Assembly: GCA_933228895.1 (NCBI GenBank)
Contig: OW121856.1
Location: 23,205,805 to 23,269,804, forward strand
Direction of reading: 5' to 3'
Length of the DNA: 64,000 bases
Origin: Platycnemis pennipes
Lineage: Eukaryota; Arthropoda; Insecta; Odonata; Platycnemididae
A program made the translations under genes and the position numbers. The notes under the pieces are model-generated. The model was not told the DNA's origin. It saw nothing but the letters and a program-made list of their open reading frames with translations, and did no database searches. Positions 13,341 to 26,209 of the stretch are shown here, piece after piece (position 1 is the stretch's first letter; each line of letters opens with the position of its first letter).

Positions 13341-16300
13341 ATTGTGAATACTGCTCGGATTCAAGTGCTTGAGATAAAGGATTATCACATCGAATCGACA
13401 AATTCCTAATTCAGTAAAGATCTTCCTAGACACATAATGAGTAGAATGTCTAATACTGTGAATAGATTTTCATAGTGAGTGAATAGTGGAAATTTTACGC
13501 AAAGTTGTGATTGAAACTTCAATCAGTTCGATTTCGGAGTTGTGAATGTCCTTTGACCCCCGTGAAAATGAGTGTTCTCGGTACGGAGCAATCAACGATT
13601 CATTGAGTGATATGAAACGCGTTGTGAAACGGGAGCACACGGTTATTTATTTTCCAAGTGCACAGTGATGGTTCTGAGGAAATTGAATTGGAATGCAGTC
13701 CTACCTTTGCATCTCTAATCATGCAATGACCCTGAATTCATGTAAGTAATAAGGCGAATATACTGAGAAAGCTGACCAGGTGAGACATCAATGAATGGAC
13801 TCCCTAAGCAGACCCATGATTCAGGTAAACTTTGTCTTGCTTATACCTCCTGCCGAGTAGTTTTCGTTACGGAATGTGTATAGAGATGCAGTCAATATAT
13901 TCACGTTAGATTTAAAATTTTATAAATAGTGATGCAATGGCTTTTATATTTTTAAGTCTTATCAATCTTTTGGCGTAGTTAGAGTTCTCGCGTACGCTAC
14001 TTGCGTTCGCCAAACCTGTAGTGAGGACAACACATGCCCTTGGACTGTTTAAAAACAGCCCAAGAAATAAATCAGCATTTCATAATGTTAATTTTAGAGT
14101 TATTAAATATGCTTAAAAGATTTGAAGTGCATTTAAAAGGGAACGGTCATGCACACAAAAACCAGGTCAATAGTTGTTACTCACCAATCCTGTTACTTAC
14201 TGTTACTTCACTCACCATACCTGCAAGTTCCAGCTTTAATCTGATTGGAAGACAATGTTGCTAGGGGGAGTTCCCTGACGAAATATTTTTATCCCTTAAC
14301 ATATCAAACAAATGTCTAAATGTTGGGGTTAATTTATTTAAAATATACAGATATGTTTACCCTATGATTTTAAAATTATTGATAATTATATTTGCTTAGT
14401 ACAAATATTCTAATCAATTTTTCTCTTTGCGTCATCTATATGTTAGCGTCACGTGACTCTCCCGGCATCCTCTACATGTTAAAAATTTTAACCGCTCTTG
14501 ACCGACGTCAGTCTGGCGCGAACTTGTCACTGGAAAAGAGGTGAGTACTTTTGTTCAATTGAAAGTTGTACGTTTCAGTTCAAAACTTCTTCATATTTTC
14601 ATATTCTGGTTCATGATTTTATTTAATATTGGCTTGTTACTATGGCCTTGATAGCGTATAATATTTCTAATTCCCTAAAAATATGTTTAATGAAAGACTT
14701 TTTGTTAATGGTATTAATTCTAAGAGGTCGACGTGCAGGTTGTGAAACTAGTGTGATTGTTGCTCTTTGCTCCCTATAAGCACTAGGAACCCAAAATCAT
14801 CTGTTAACTTATCTAAATAACAGCTTCACTTACGAAATGAGTGAGATTATCAATTCATTGGAAATTTGATCACGTTTTCGGTGTACGCTAATGTCTTAGA
14901 TAGGATTATCTGACAAAACGAAAGCGCTAAATCAGCAATTTTTCTTGACAGAATATTGAATGGAGTGTTTTTATTCTTTGTGACAGTAACCATTATTGTC
15001 CCTGGTTCGTCAGCCATGTGAGACCTAGATAGGTTAATATTCACGAATCATAGAAAAAAGATTCGAGTGGACAGTTACGCCACAGCAACCTTATAATGCA
15101 TTACTAGAGTCCATTAATGTATGTTAACGGTATTTAATCTAGCCATGAAGCCAAAGTTTAATAGTAATTTATTCTCTTTTACGATTAATACTTGGAGGTA
15201 ATCTGTTAAAGTTTGACTCGTAATTCAGTTACCTTAGCAGACGACGAGATATTAGATTCACTGGCCTGCACCCACTAGTATATTCCATCTCCATGACTTT
15301 CATTTTACGACCTATTCATAATTCAGGTACCACTAATGTAATTCGAAAAGAAGTTACTTCTGAGAAACCGCAGTAGTTTCGCTGCGTGAGTCAAAAGTTT
15401 TATTTTTATTCCTTGGCGATTTTCAGTCGCTTCCTTTCGGGGACCCATTTAACAAGAGCAATCCTCAGCAGATGGTAATATTCCGGTTTCCCATGGAGAG
15501 CTCTTAGACCTGCCAATTCATCGTTTCGCATAGAGTTTGCAGTTTTACTTGCACTGACAAATTGATAACCAATTCAAAATTCAGAGTGATCGGCGTATTC
15601 GACGTCATAAGAAAGATTTATATTATTCATTTCTTAATTGATCGTGTTTTCCCTAACAATTAAATATCGACCTAATTGTTCATAATTTATTTTTCATTTC
15701 AGTGGGTGATTTCTATGCTTCTGTTTTTCATTCAGTGAAATGATTACTGGGCAGTTAATTTCGGGAATCTACTTTACGCGTCTTTGGAGAGTTCCCGGTG
15801 GAAGTACGGTAAGCAATTTGGATGCATTATTTATTGCTTAGTACGAAATTCTAGAGCCATAATCAGGTATTCATACAGTGATGAAGTGTGATTTATGCTA
15901 TTGAGTCTACAGCTCATATATGTTTTTCGAGTTGAGTTATTGCGTCTAAATCTGTTAAGTGACTTCTTAGGTAACGGTTGAGGGCAATGGATTTCCCAGC
16001 GAATATCGGGAATAGGATTTCTTTTTCTACGGTAACTGTGGCAATATTACAGTGTTATTCAACTTAGATATAACTCGACGTAGGTGACTGAGGTGGGGTT
16101 CTAGTTTTCGATTCGGATTGACAGGACGGAGCATTACGGGCCTGAGAATCGCAATCGTCACATGAACTCAAATTTAGTTTCCATGATTGTCATGCGTTTG
16201 GGGTTTATATCATTATCCGCATGGACCAACTTTTCCAAAACTCAAGAAAGGATAGAAAATGGTAGGGAATAATCAGAAATGGAGTGTTATCCTTCGTACC

Positions 16301-17336
16301 AACAACACTAAGAGAAAAAAATATTCAACTGCGATATCGAAAGCGGTGAATTAAATTTTTTTTCCTGACGTTCTAGGACAATCTGATGCATTTACCAGTT
16401 TCTTGCTAAATAATATGACATTAATTTAGATTTGACTTTCCCTGCAGTTTTGAACGCTATAATTTCAAATGTAAATAATAATTTCCTCTATTCCGGTGCA
16501 CACTTAGCAGTATTCTTTAAGACATGTAAATAAAATGTAGGCTTTCCTTAATCGCCGTATTTTTCGCCACTATTAAAAAGAGCAAAGTATGGGAAAAGAA
16601 AGCAAGGTGTGTGCACGGAAAGAACACTTCAAAGTCGTTATAAAGCTGAGGGATTGGCAATTCATACCAGAGGAACCTTCCACCTCGTCTTCGTGAAGCA
16701 AGGTTATGACGGAGAGACAAGAGGGACTTAGCGCTACGTTATCAGGCCGTTCATGGTGTTTGTTTGACCCTTCGCCAATCTCACTATTCTCAGTGCACAC
16801 ATTCTACTTCTCCAATAACTCCTGCCTCATAGGCTTACCTATAATGGGATTCATATGAGGCAGTTACCATGTGTATCAAACATGCATGTCAATGCTTTGT
16901 CACGAGCGCGAACGGATTGGTTTACAGTAGCTACGGCATCATGTTTCGTTCCCGTGTTCCCCGTTCATTAGGCAAAATGCATTGCGTTTTCTTTTACCTT
17001 TCTTGAAACTGCGTATGTATTAAAAAACTTAAATAACAATGTAATAGTACCAAAATATCAATCCTGCGGTGTCAGTTAATATTCCGAAGCCTGTACATTG
17101 CATTCAATTCCCCAGTGAATTATTCCAAACCCCTAAAGCTAGTTCAAATTTAACTATTTTTAAAGTAAATAGGACCGATTTTTTGCGTTAATTGGACCTT
17201 TTTGACCTTTGTGTAACGAATTTATAATATTCATTTTAGTATTCATATACCTAACTACTAATTTTAAGTTTTAATGCGTGGAAAGCTAAATAAATTAGTA
17301 TCGGAAGTATTAATACCGTGTGTCCGTGACTACCAT

Positions 17337-17900
17337 GATGGCCGACCTTGACTCTCAAATCAGCCGAGACTCCAGTGCATTCCAACCTCCTTGGGCTCGG
17401 CAGAGGTTTGTAGACTGATGGATTCAATAGAAGAGCCTGGCCTTGTGTTTTTGAGGCAGTCATTTGAGGGTACAATTTCGTGTTTCGACGTCTCGATTTC
17501 AAGGGTTCATGTCGTTGTTCGAGTTAGTGCAAAAGAAGGTTTCTTAGTTCCTCTTTCCTTCTCCGTTCTTTTATTTTCAAATTTTAGGCCGATTACTTTG
17601 TAAGTACTCCCGTATGTCCGTGCCCACCATGATGGCAGACCATGACTCTCAAATCAGCGGTGATAGCGACTCCAGTGCATTCTAACCTCCTTGGGCTCGA
17701 CAGAGTCTGGTGATTCAAATAGAACCCTGCTTTTGGGATTAAGTCATCGTGGGTACATTTTCTTGGTTGGGAATCTCGATTTAATGGATGCTCGTTTTTT
17801 GGAGCGAGTGCGAAAGCAATTTTTCTAATTCCTCTTTCGTTTTCCGTGCTTCAGTTTCTAATCACAGAAATTTTACTTCCCCCTCAAACCCGTGGCTGTC
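17337..17900. repeat. Local tandem duplication, about 293 bp unit
   Basis: Two head-to-tail blocks begin ATGATGGCCGACC (17336) and ATGATGGCAGACC (17629). Each continues with GACTCTCAAATCAGC, CTCCAGTGCATTC and AACCTCCTTGGGCTCG. Copy A has a single version at about 8686, so the unit duplicated within B, or one copy was lost from A. The minus strand of the first unit and of the A copy both encode SPRRLECTG and ADLRVKVGHHGS in otherwise dissimilar frames. I regard this as shared DNA rather than a protein domain. Confidence 0.6.
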
Positions 17901-19969
17901 ATTTGGTGACACTCACTGCTTAAGGTATTAATTACAGTAGGAGAAAACACGTACTTCCGCCTCTGAAACCAAAGGCTAACCTCGAGCTTTATATCTCTCA
18001 ATAAAACTACAGAAGCAGAATAGATTCACACCGGGAGTTATGTGGGGATTCGTTCTGCACGACTGCGATTGAAGGCTGCGCTATTCCCTGAGGGGGTGAA
18101 TGTTCCGAATGGCAGTTGGCGCTTCTCTTAAGGTATCGATAAGGCAAGCTCGGTGTTATAACGTTCGCAGCCGAGGGAAAGTGCTTCCCAGCGGGGCCAT
18201 TCGTATTGTTCAACAGCCTTTTGCAGTCCGATGCAGCCAATGTTTCCAAGAAGTGCTCGAGCCGAAGTCGGTACTGAGGTACTAATTTATTGCGATAATG
18301 GAATCGTCTCTATCGGTGACCCTAGGCTTCGAGTACATGCCGTGGGACAAGAAAATATAAATACCAAAGTGCGCATACCTGCAGTTAAGCATGGTTTTGA
18401 AATCCTGCTGTTGACCGAGATAATATGAGGGGGATGGGACGGAATTGGCTTGAAGTTTCATTCACGATCGTTTGTTTTACGACTTCTTTTTTCTCGTCAG
18501 AAGTAGGATTGGTGTGGAGACTAGAGTACTGGCCTCCCACGCCTCTCCCCTCCCCCAAGGGATCGGGTTAGGATTCTTGCAGTGGTAGGTATTTTCAATG
18601 GTAGACTATTACTTACAATGTTAAACATTTACTTGAATATCTTGTCAAATGCATTCGAGTTCAGCAGTCCTATACCGTCGGATGAGACGTTTAGCCGTGG
18701 TGCACTTCGCGTATGTTGTCAATTGTCGACGCAAGGTATCTCGCCACCCTCCCTCCTCCTTCCCTTCCAATTATTCTAGGTTCATTTAAATCCTATTACC
18801 TTTCCTTCCAGTCAAACCGAGCATTCAGGATTTAAATAAACTATAGTTTAGAAGAGGGCCTGGCTTTGGGCGGAGAACGTAGCTTCGTGAGTCATCTGAA
18901 CACCCTTAGCGTGTGTGTATTTGTATGCAATTCACTTTATTTCCCCTTTCCGCTCACGTACTTCAGTTACTAATCACATACTTTTCCATCTCCCTTTTTG
19001 TGATTGTCTGTGCGACATAAATCGATTAAAGGTTCAGTTACTCTATGTAAACGAGTAAGATAAGAATTATTAGAAATAATTACACATATTTTTGTCACCT
19101 GACTGAGATTTCAAATACATGCATTACTTTTTCCCACTTCATCGTAGTAGCTTCTATTCTTCTTCCTCTTCCATTTTTTTCTTTTTCTTCCCTTGATCCT
19201 CGCATTTTTCTCTCCCAGTGACCCATACTGCACCTTGTCTCCGAGCATTCGACTAGCTTCTAAGCACATACTCCATATTTAACACTAGAGGGAAAAGTAG
19301 TTTTACTATTACTTTCCCCTCGACTATGCTAGTATCATTTATTATGAACTAAGAATTGGTGGTTATCTAGACTGATAATTTTCTGGAAATGTTCCTCCAC
19401 AACATGTCCACTGTGAAGTAGATCCAATATTTTACTACTCATATTTAAGATACTTTGATATTTTTGATGCACTAAATATTTTGAGTGGAGATACTCTGAA
19501 GACAAAAGATCATTACTGCGCATGTCTTTAAAATCAATGCAAACCTCTAATTTGGTGATGCACAAATTATCATTTGCTTCTAGGTTCATTTTAGTCGATT
19601 GCTTATTTTGAATTTGCATATACACAACTGTGTCATCTGCATAAGAAAACTAAGATTCGGGTTTGCATGTTGGTGAAACCCACCCAATCCCTTTCTTTTC
19701 TCACTGCACGCCAATATTTAAACAAAATTTAATGTATAACGACCAGGTGGTTTAATTTCGATATAAAAATGAATATATAATATGCTAAAATGTTCAATTC
19801 TTGTTTATTTTGTCACATCAAAGGAACAAATAGTAATGAGGTAACATTTATGAAACATTACGAGCAAAATTGACCAAAATATTAATTATTGCAAGAGATT
19901 TTAGTGTTTTAAAAATCAATTCTTCGTATTTTTAATGATTTTTAAACTAGAGACATTTTTATGGTCATC

Positions 19970-21127
19970 ATCGTCATAAGTCATCAATCCTAGAATTGGT
20001 TTGAGGCAGCTCTCCACTGAGTTCTTCTATCATCTAATTTCTTCATATTTACATAATTCTTCCCTTTCACATCCTTCATCACTTGTTCCATATATCTTGC
20101 ATGAGGCCTTTCTTTGCCATTCTTCCCTTCCACTTGTCCCTTGATAATTATCTTTATCAGGCCATCGTGTCTCATGATGTGACCGATCAAGTTGTCCCAT
20201 CTTCTTCTTAGGGCATTCAGAAGACTTCTCATTTCTCCCACTCCTCTTAGAACTTCCTCCACTGATACATTTATTCTTCATCATTCTTCTGTAGCACCAC
20301 ATTTGGAATGCTTCCACCCTTTTTTTTCCTTTGCTGTCATTGTCAATGCTTCCCTGCCATAAAGAAACATGTTCCAATTGTACGTTCTAATTCAGCATTT
20401 CATAATGTGAATTTTAGAGTCATTAAATATGCTTAAAAGATTTGAAGTGCATTTAAAAGGGAATGGTTATGCCAACAAAAACCAGATAAATAGTTGTTAC
20501 TCACCAAACCTGTTACTTACTGTTACTTCACTCACCATACCTGCAAGTTCCAGCTGTCAGCTGACATTGCTGTCATTGTCAATGCTTCCCTGCCATAAAG
20601 AAAATTGTTCCAACTGTACGTTCTAATGAATTGTTTCCTTACTTCTACGCTTGTATTTCCAGCAGTAAGTAGAATCTTCTTTTAAAAGAATGCCCTCTTC
20701 GCCTGTGCTATTCTGCACTGCTATTCTGTGCTATTTCTTTCTTGCTTTGTCCATCGTTGGCTACTCGGCTTCCAAGGTAACAGAACTCTTTTACCTCTTC
20801 CAGCTTTTGCTTTCCTAGTTTGACGCTGGTTTTGGCCTCTTTCTTTCTGCACACCAATATCTTAGTCTTCTTCTTATTGATCTTCAGCTGATATCTGGCC
20901 ATTGTCCTTTCCATTGTTATCTGCATCTCATTTAAATCCCTCTCTGTCTCTGCTATGAGTTCTATGTCATCAGCGAATCTTAACAGGCTAAATTTTTCTC
21001 CATGGATATTCACCCCAGAAACCTTCGCTTTGATTTCACTGATGGCTCTCTCGATGTGAACATTAAAAAATACTGGAGACAGTGCACAGCCTAGTCTCAC
21101 TCCTTTCCTTATTCTTGCCTCAATGAT
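19970..21127 (-). pseudogene. Non-LTR retrotransposon copy with internal insertion (left arm)
   Basis: A 5'-truncated copy of the same family as the 3724-5662 element. It begins within the reverse transcriptase (IRKGVRLGCALSPVFFN, about 21115) and keeps an intact catalytic FADD (RFADDIELIAETERDLNEM, about 20960), then LKINKKKTKILV and FCYLGSRVANDG. The C-terminal part (RVEAFQMWCYRRMM; LIGHIMRHDGLIKIIIKGQ) ends in the family tail near 19972. The frame is cut by a 175 bp insertion at 20392-20566 flanked by a 61 bp direct duplication. No endonuclease domain is present. The right-arm counterpart is at 62687-63848. Confidence 0.85.
20331..20627. repeat. 175-bp templated insertion flanked by 61-bp direct repeats
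   Basis: A 61 bp stretch of the retrotransposon (starting TTGCTGTCATTGTCAATGC) occurs at 20331-20391 and again at 20567-20627. Between the copies lie 164 bases (20392-20555) that match 14072-14235 of segment copy B without a net indel, plus 11 bases of palindromic filler (GTCAGCTGACA). The same arrangement is in the right arm (about 63190-63490), so it predates arm duplication. It looks like repair that copied a nearby template, not an ordinary transposon. Confidence 0.65.
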
Positions 21128-21193
21128 CAATTATTTTATTTTTTATTTGAATACCGACTTTTACCTCATTGAATTTTCCTTTTTGAATGAGGG

Positions 21194-22173
21194 TGTTGCG
21201 GAAACGTCGCAGAAAGTTTGCACGGGGTTGCAGGATGCCATGTCGTTTCGCAACGTTTCTGCAACGTCATAATTACGTCGCTGATGCACTGGTTTGGTCA
21301 GAAAAATTTAATTATAAAATATTAGACGCAGTGGATACATATATTGAAATTCGATTCTTCCTCTTCATGAGATACTGATTTTATATGGGAGTGGAATATC
21401 CACTAGGTTGCAGAAAGGTTGCGACATGTTGCAGGTCGCTTTGCAAAGTATTATTTGGACACAGTTTACCCCAAACATACATTCAAATATGGGGTTTTTA
21501 TAGCGTTTTTAGCGTATCTTCTGAAGCAAATTAGCTCTTTCCAGTGAAATATTTTTTTTTGGTTGTGAGACAATTTTTCCCACTTAGAAAAATTGTATAT
21601 GAGATAGCGAAAGAGAAGATGGCATGAGATCGATATACTTATTCAATACATCGAACGCTATGCTATCCCGTCAATCCCATCTGTTTACTCTTTGTCTAGT
21701 GCTTCCCTTTTTCGGTGTGGTTTTGTGTTCTCTGGGAATCTCGTAGGATATTCTACAATTATTTGACCCCTGCCTGTTTGGATATCAATTTTTGGAACTT
21801 ATATACTGTTTAATTGCCTCTCATTTGTTTTTGAACCGTCTCGTTTGGATTGTGATTATTGGAAACCGTATTGGTACTCTCATGTTAGCATTGACCCACG
21901 TCTGTCTGGAATAATGAATAAATATTTTTTCTAGGCATATCTCGAGTATATTTTAAAGGGTTGCATAAATGTTGCAAGTACTTCGCAGGAGTTGCATAAG
22001 TGTTGAAAATATGTTTCACCAGAGGTTGCAGTCATGTTGCCAATACGTTGCGGGAACGTGGTAGAGAGGACATATGGCTGATTTTGCGACGTTGTCATTA
22101 CGTTGCAGCAACTCCAATTTGGTTGCAGTGCAACGTTTCAAAAACGTGTTCACAACACATTTTGTTTACAGGG
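21194..22173. mobile_element. TIR element rich in GTTGC/GCAAC (left-arm copy)
   Basis: About 1 kb with many GTTGC and CAACGT motifs at both ends (for example 21196-21275 and 21961-22140) and a plain AT-rich middle. The right end is ACACATTTTGTTTACAGG. In the right-arm copy the other end is the matching inverted sequence, so the element has roughly 17 bp terminal inverted repeats of the type CTGTAAACAAAATGTGT. The left terminus is damaged here. No transposase frame is seen, so it is probably a non-autonomous DNA transposon of unknown superfamily. Confidence 0.5.
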
Positions 22174-22369
22174 TTCATTTTAAGTTCTAATGTTGCTATA
22201 TTCCATTAGGAAAATCTTTTTTTAATTGAAAAGGATTAATTTTGCACAGGAAATGAAGAGCATTCTATTAATACTAAACATATTTTAGAACTTTTCTCCA
22301 CCCTTCCTCCGTTTCCTGAAAACTCCAACCTATATCTAATTACCGACATATCCCCTCTGCCAAAAATGG

Positions 22370-22600
22370 CCTTAGTTAATGGTTGTCTCACTGGCTTCCC
22401 ATCCTGAGGGCCCAGGTTCGTTACCCAGCAGTGGATGTTTTTTCAGTGGAAAACCAGTCCCCACTTGAGTGCCTAGTGGAGGGCATTTCAAGTTCAGTAC
22501 TCCATCCGTCAGATGGGTGTCAAGGGTACCACGGCTTAACGCCGTGGTCCCCTTTACCCCTTTACACCCATCATCCCCTTGACACCTTTCGTTAAGAGTA
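22370..22600 (+). repeat. tRNA-derived SINE with nested hairpin (left arm)
   Basis: The head at 22370-22436 has an A-box-like CTTAGTTAATGG and a B-box-like AGGTTCGTTACCC at usual spacing. The body contains a nested hairpin: ACCACGGC at 22528-22535 pairs with GCCGTGGT at 22541-22548, and the outer GGTGTCAAGGG at about 22516-22526 pairs with CCCCTTGACACC at 22575-22586. Copy A retains only a decayed trace (about 10775). The right-arm copy is at 61189-61432. Confidence 0.5.
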
Positions 22601-23819
22601 GGCTAATGCCAACACTGGGTTTCTCTCCACCCTTCCTCCGTTCCCTGAAAACCCCTACTGTCCACCCACCTAAATGGCACAAATTACCTCAACCTTCGGT
22701 CCCCTCCACTGAATAACTATCCAACTGATGGTTGCCTCCCCAAAATAACTACTGCAATATAGAAAATTTGTTCATATAACCAGTGCTTATTCAATCAAAT
22801 GCAGCGTTATATCCTATTTATCGCTCCCTTACATCATCTTTTTATAAAATGCAAAGGAGGCTCAATTGTTACAAATAGAGGCATCCCATGCATATCATCT
22901 CAATTTACATAAATATTGCACAATATATCTGGAGGAAGATGGTGGGCGATATTCTTGAATGAACCTTAGCCACAGTTACATTAAATAGGCACCTACATTG
23001 ACAGTGTTCATTCCATTTTCATCTGTTTTTAGGAAAGGCATTTGTGTATAACTGTGCTGAGATAGTTTGACTGTGATAGACAGTGCTCAGCTGAGGCAGG
23101 CTAATAATTACCAAAAAGTAACCATGCCATAATTTGACAGGAAAATTCACTGCTGCGAGCAAAAAATAAAAACAATTTAAATAAATCATTCAATGGACGA
23201 TAAAATACAACATGCAATGATTTATATGATTCGATGTGCCAACTAAACAAAGGTACCCATGAATAAAGCATTGACAAGGATGCAATTGGTTCATGTAATC
23301 ATCACTGTTCAACTCAATGCATTTTTGGTCCTAAGGGCTGTTCACAAGTTATAAATTTATGCTAAAACACTATGGTGCTGATGAATTTGGTTCTATAAAG
23401 GTAAAATTTGATTTTACTTGATAAGAGAACATCATATCATAATCTTCAATCAAGTTCAATTTAATCTCCAACCCATATAATTACTTCCCCATTAAGGAGT
23501 AGGTATATGATATATTAAAAAATTGATTTATTTTTTACCATATTAGAAAATAGCACAATTTGTGCGTTATTCTTCAAGCATAATTGTTTCATATGACAAT
23601 GGTGAAAATATATTTTTTCGATACAACCATTTCAATTAATTTCATGGCAAAGTTGGAATACATAATTGCTTCCTTAGGTAAAGCTGTATTTTCCTCTCTA
23701 AAATAGACTAAATTTTCCAAATTGGATGAATAGACTGTTAAATGCTAATACCAAGCTGATTTTATTTTATCATTTTTTAACGAATTTTTCTGTTTTACTT
23801 AATTGCAGATTAAGAAAAG

Positions 23820-24027
23820 ATGATGGAACACCTTGAGAAAAGGTGCAATGTGATCCATAATAAACTGCACCCAGGAATGGGAAATCAACAAACAAATACC
23901 AAAATTATCATGTCCAAAACTAATACCAAGGTATGTCAATAGGCCAAAGAAGTTAAACCAAATGGAGAATGGGCCCATGAAGAGGAACACGTTGTTTAAA
24001 AGTAAAACAAATAATGTGGTAAATCAG
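23820..24027 (+). pseudogene. Possible degraded coding exon (left arm)
   Basis: An acceptor-like tract ending TTGCAG (23808) precedes ATG ATG. The frame starts MMEHLEKRC, breaks at an 11-base deletion relative to the right arm, and resumes as NCTQEWEINKQIPKLSCPKL through YVNRPKKLNQMENGPMKRN to VVNQ, where CAG|GTGACC could be a donor. The right-arm counterpart is a full 73-codon frame with one stop. Complementary lesions in the two arms suggest an ancestral open exon. However, the opposite strand is also open in both arms, and I do not recognise the protein. Treat as tentative. Confidence 0.25.
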
Positions 24028-25860
24028 GTGACCTTCTTTTTAATGAATATAATCATTTTTTTACAGGATTAGGGAACATCTTATATGTGAATTTTTAATT
24101 CTGTTCATGTTTATGTATATTTTCTGCAATATTTGGTTCTTGTATAGCAATAATTTAGGTAGGAATTATATGTGGGGTATATACCTAACACTAGGTAGGA
24201 AAGCACATGATCATGATGCTATGTAAGGTGTGTAATTTTAATAGTAAAATTCATTTATGTGTTTGGTATTTTGCCTCGACTAGTGCAACAAAGCACAGTT
24301 AGAGGCATCAGTTGGAAAAGAGTTGATGAACTCTTTTGTGTTGTACTGAAGGGAGCTCCCTTAGGTAGGAATGGTACAGCTATATAAGGTGTATTCACAA
24401 AAAATGCTGTGCACAGCATACACCATGACACAAAAAATTATCAATATTAGGAAAAAACATAGCATTTGGGTACAAAACTAGGTAGGAGTGTATGTACATT
24501 TCTAATATTAAACCAAGGTGATTGAACACTTGATGTAATTTGGTACATTTGTATCGAGTAATATTTAATAAAATTCTCATGCATTTCTTTTCAGTGTGCA
24601 CTTCCTCCAATGCTCCAATTGAGCATCTAGGAGAGTTGTACTAATCCACTCTCTACACAGGATAGAAGAATGGGTAGGCCAGCCGAAGAAACTAGCAAGT
24701 AGCAGTAGTTTTGGATAAGTGGTAGTTAGCTAGTAGTTGAAGTGGTTAGTGGATGAAGTATTTAGTATTTGATGTAGTTTGTAGTTAAGTAGTATTAACA
24801 CTCAATAACACTGTGGAATTGCAAGCTGGTAACTTCCTACCCATTGACAGGAATCTTTTCATGTCACGAGGTGGGAATGCCTCATTTCCATTCTTGCGTC
24901 ATGTTTCCTTCCTGTAACTTTTGCATTTGTTGCCTTCCATAGCTTGCCTATCCACACATTTTGGGGGCTGTGATTTTTGTGTACTAATCCGCTCTCTCCA
25001 TAGGAGCACCAGAAAAGCCAAGTTGACGATTTCCAGTGTGACAGCCTTCCCGTAGCTGATCATTGATGCAGAATGAATTCATTCTTTGTAAGTCATGCTG
25101 ATGTGCATTTGTTCTAAGCAGTCCATTTATAATTTATCACAATTGCAATTGACTGTGTTTTTCCATTATTAAATGTTAAAACTAAATGTATATTGGGTCT
25201 ATTTAGTGAAGCTTCATTCTTTAATGATACAAAAACTTTGTCTCTGCGGCTATGAAATAATCATTAAAATATTATATGTTCTATTACTGCAATTGAAAAT
25301 TTAATTATGTGCATTCTGCCTTTGTCTTCATCTATGCTCACAAAATGCACAACTAATGATAATTATGGTTTTCCAAATGTATATGAATTGCAGTTTTCTG
25401 CGTGCAATACATTTTAGGGTTTGATAGGTGTTGTTGGCAAAAATAATACTCTCCTATACAGAGGGTCTATTTGACTACCAGAGTGACTGGGGTTTTTCAT
25501 TAATGTGTATACCTCTAATTGCATTCTTTGGAGAGAACCTTGAAATCTTTGCTGTGTGTAAGTGGCAATTGTTGTGAATTATAGCAATGCTGCAAATGAG
25601 CATGTGACTGAAGTTTTTACTTTACATGAACATTAAAATTGATCTCCACAAAGAAAAGATAGAACTTAGTTTATTTTTTCCATTTGGCATCAAACTTTTT
25701 CCTATGAGGCAGAGGAACTGGTGAAACAATTTGCAGCACCAGAATAAAAGTGGCTAAATCATAATTAGAACTGCATTTCTAAGCTTGTTTATATTGAAGT
25801 TGCTGTGCCAATTTATCATATATTCCCATATTTTTAATTGCACTCTCTTCCTGCTATTAC
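24028..25860. other. Left-arm gene-free stretch
   Basis: AT-rich DNA with a low-complexity TAGT-rich patch at about 24700-24795. Two similar short blocks carry GTACTAATCC followed by CTCTCT and an AG (24640 and 24983). A 20-codon open stretch at 25005-25067 (EHQKSQVDDFQCDSLPVADH, then stop) follows an acceptor-like CCATAG. None of these is strong enough to call a gene. Confidence 0.3.
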
Positions 25861-25902
25861 AAAGAGACCGCGGCACATCTCCTCAGAGTAAAGGGGCATT
25901 AC

Positions 25903-26017
25903 AGAAGAACAGAAGAGAGAAGAACAGAAGAGAGAAGAGCAGAAGAGAGAAGAACAGAAGAGAGAAGAGCAGAAGAGAGAAGAACAGAAGAGAGAAGAGA
26001 AGAACAGAAGAGAGGAG
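25903..26017 (+). repeat. 15-bp minisatellite, purine-rich (left arm)
   Basis: About seven tandem units of the type GAAGAACAGAAGAGA, alternating with a GAGCAG variant. The unit length is divisible by three, so long charged frames (RREKN repeats on one strand, LLSSV on the other) arise trivially. The right arm has about ten to eleven units at 57718-57885, so copy number differs between arms. A good donor consensus (CACTG|GTAAGT, 26103) lies downstream, which leaves open that the tract was once in an exon. Confidence 0.85.
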
Positions 26018-26209
26018 GCAGAGCATGTCCCATTGTCTTCTCCAGCAACTTCTCATGAGGATACATGAAATGAATTTTCACACATTTCATACCCACAACC
26101 ACTGGTAAGTTTTTTTCATTTAAACTGTCATTCACTTTTATTGATAAAAATGCTGTGTTATTTCTTACAATCACACACTCAGTGATTTGTTGGTTTAGAT
26201 ATGTGAGGG

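Larger units (their letters stand above)
13340..23710. repeat. Diverged tandem segmental duplication, copy B
   Basis: Direct-orientation partner of copy A (2712-12310). It contains extra material relative to A: a local duplication at 17337-17900, a retrotransposon at 19970-21127, a GTTGC-rich TIR element at 21194-22173 and a SINE at about 22370-22600. From about 19817 onward it is also the outer part of the left palindrome arm, so its distal half has a third, inverted copy in the right arm. Confidence 0.75.

Noticed and set aside
23799..23990. Hydrophobic minus-strand frame (MFLFMGPFSIWFNFFGLL)
   Set aside because: In the right arm the frame changes after the same indel; it is probably the antisense of the candidate exon or chance.
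24633..25067. Two similar acceptor-like blocks (GTACTAATCC...CTCTCT...AG) as gene exons
   Set aside because: The open stretches after them are at most 20 codons and end in stops, with no partner exon.
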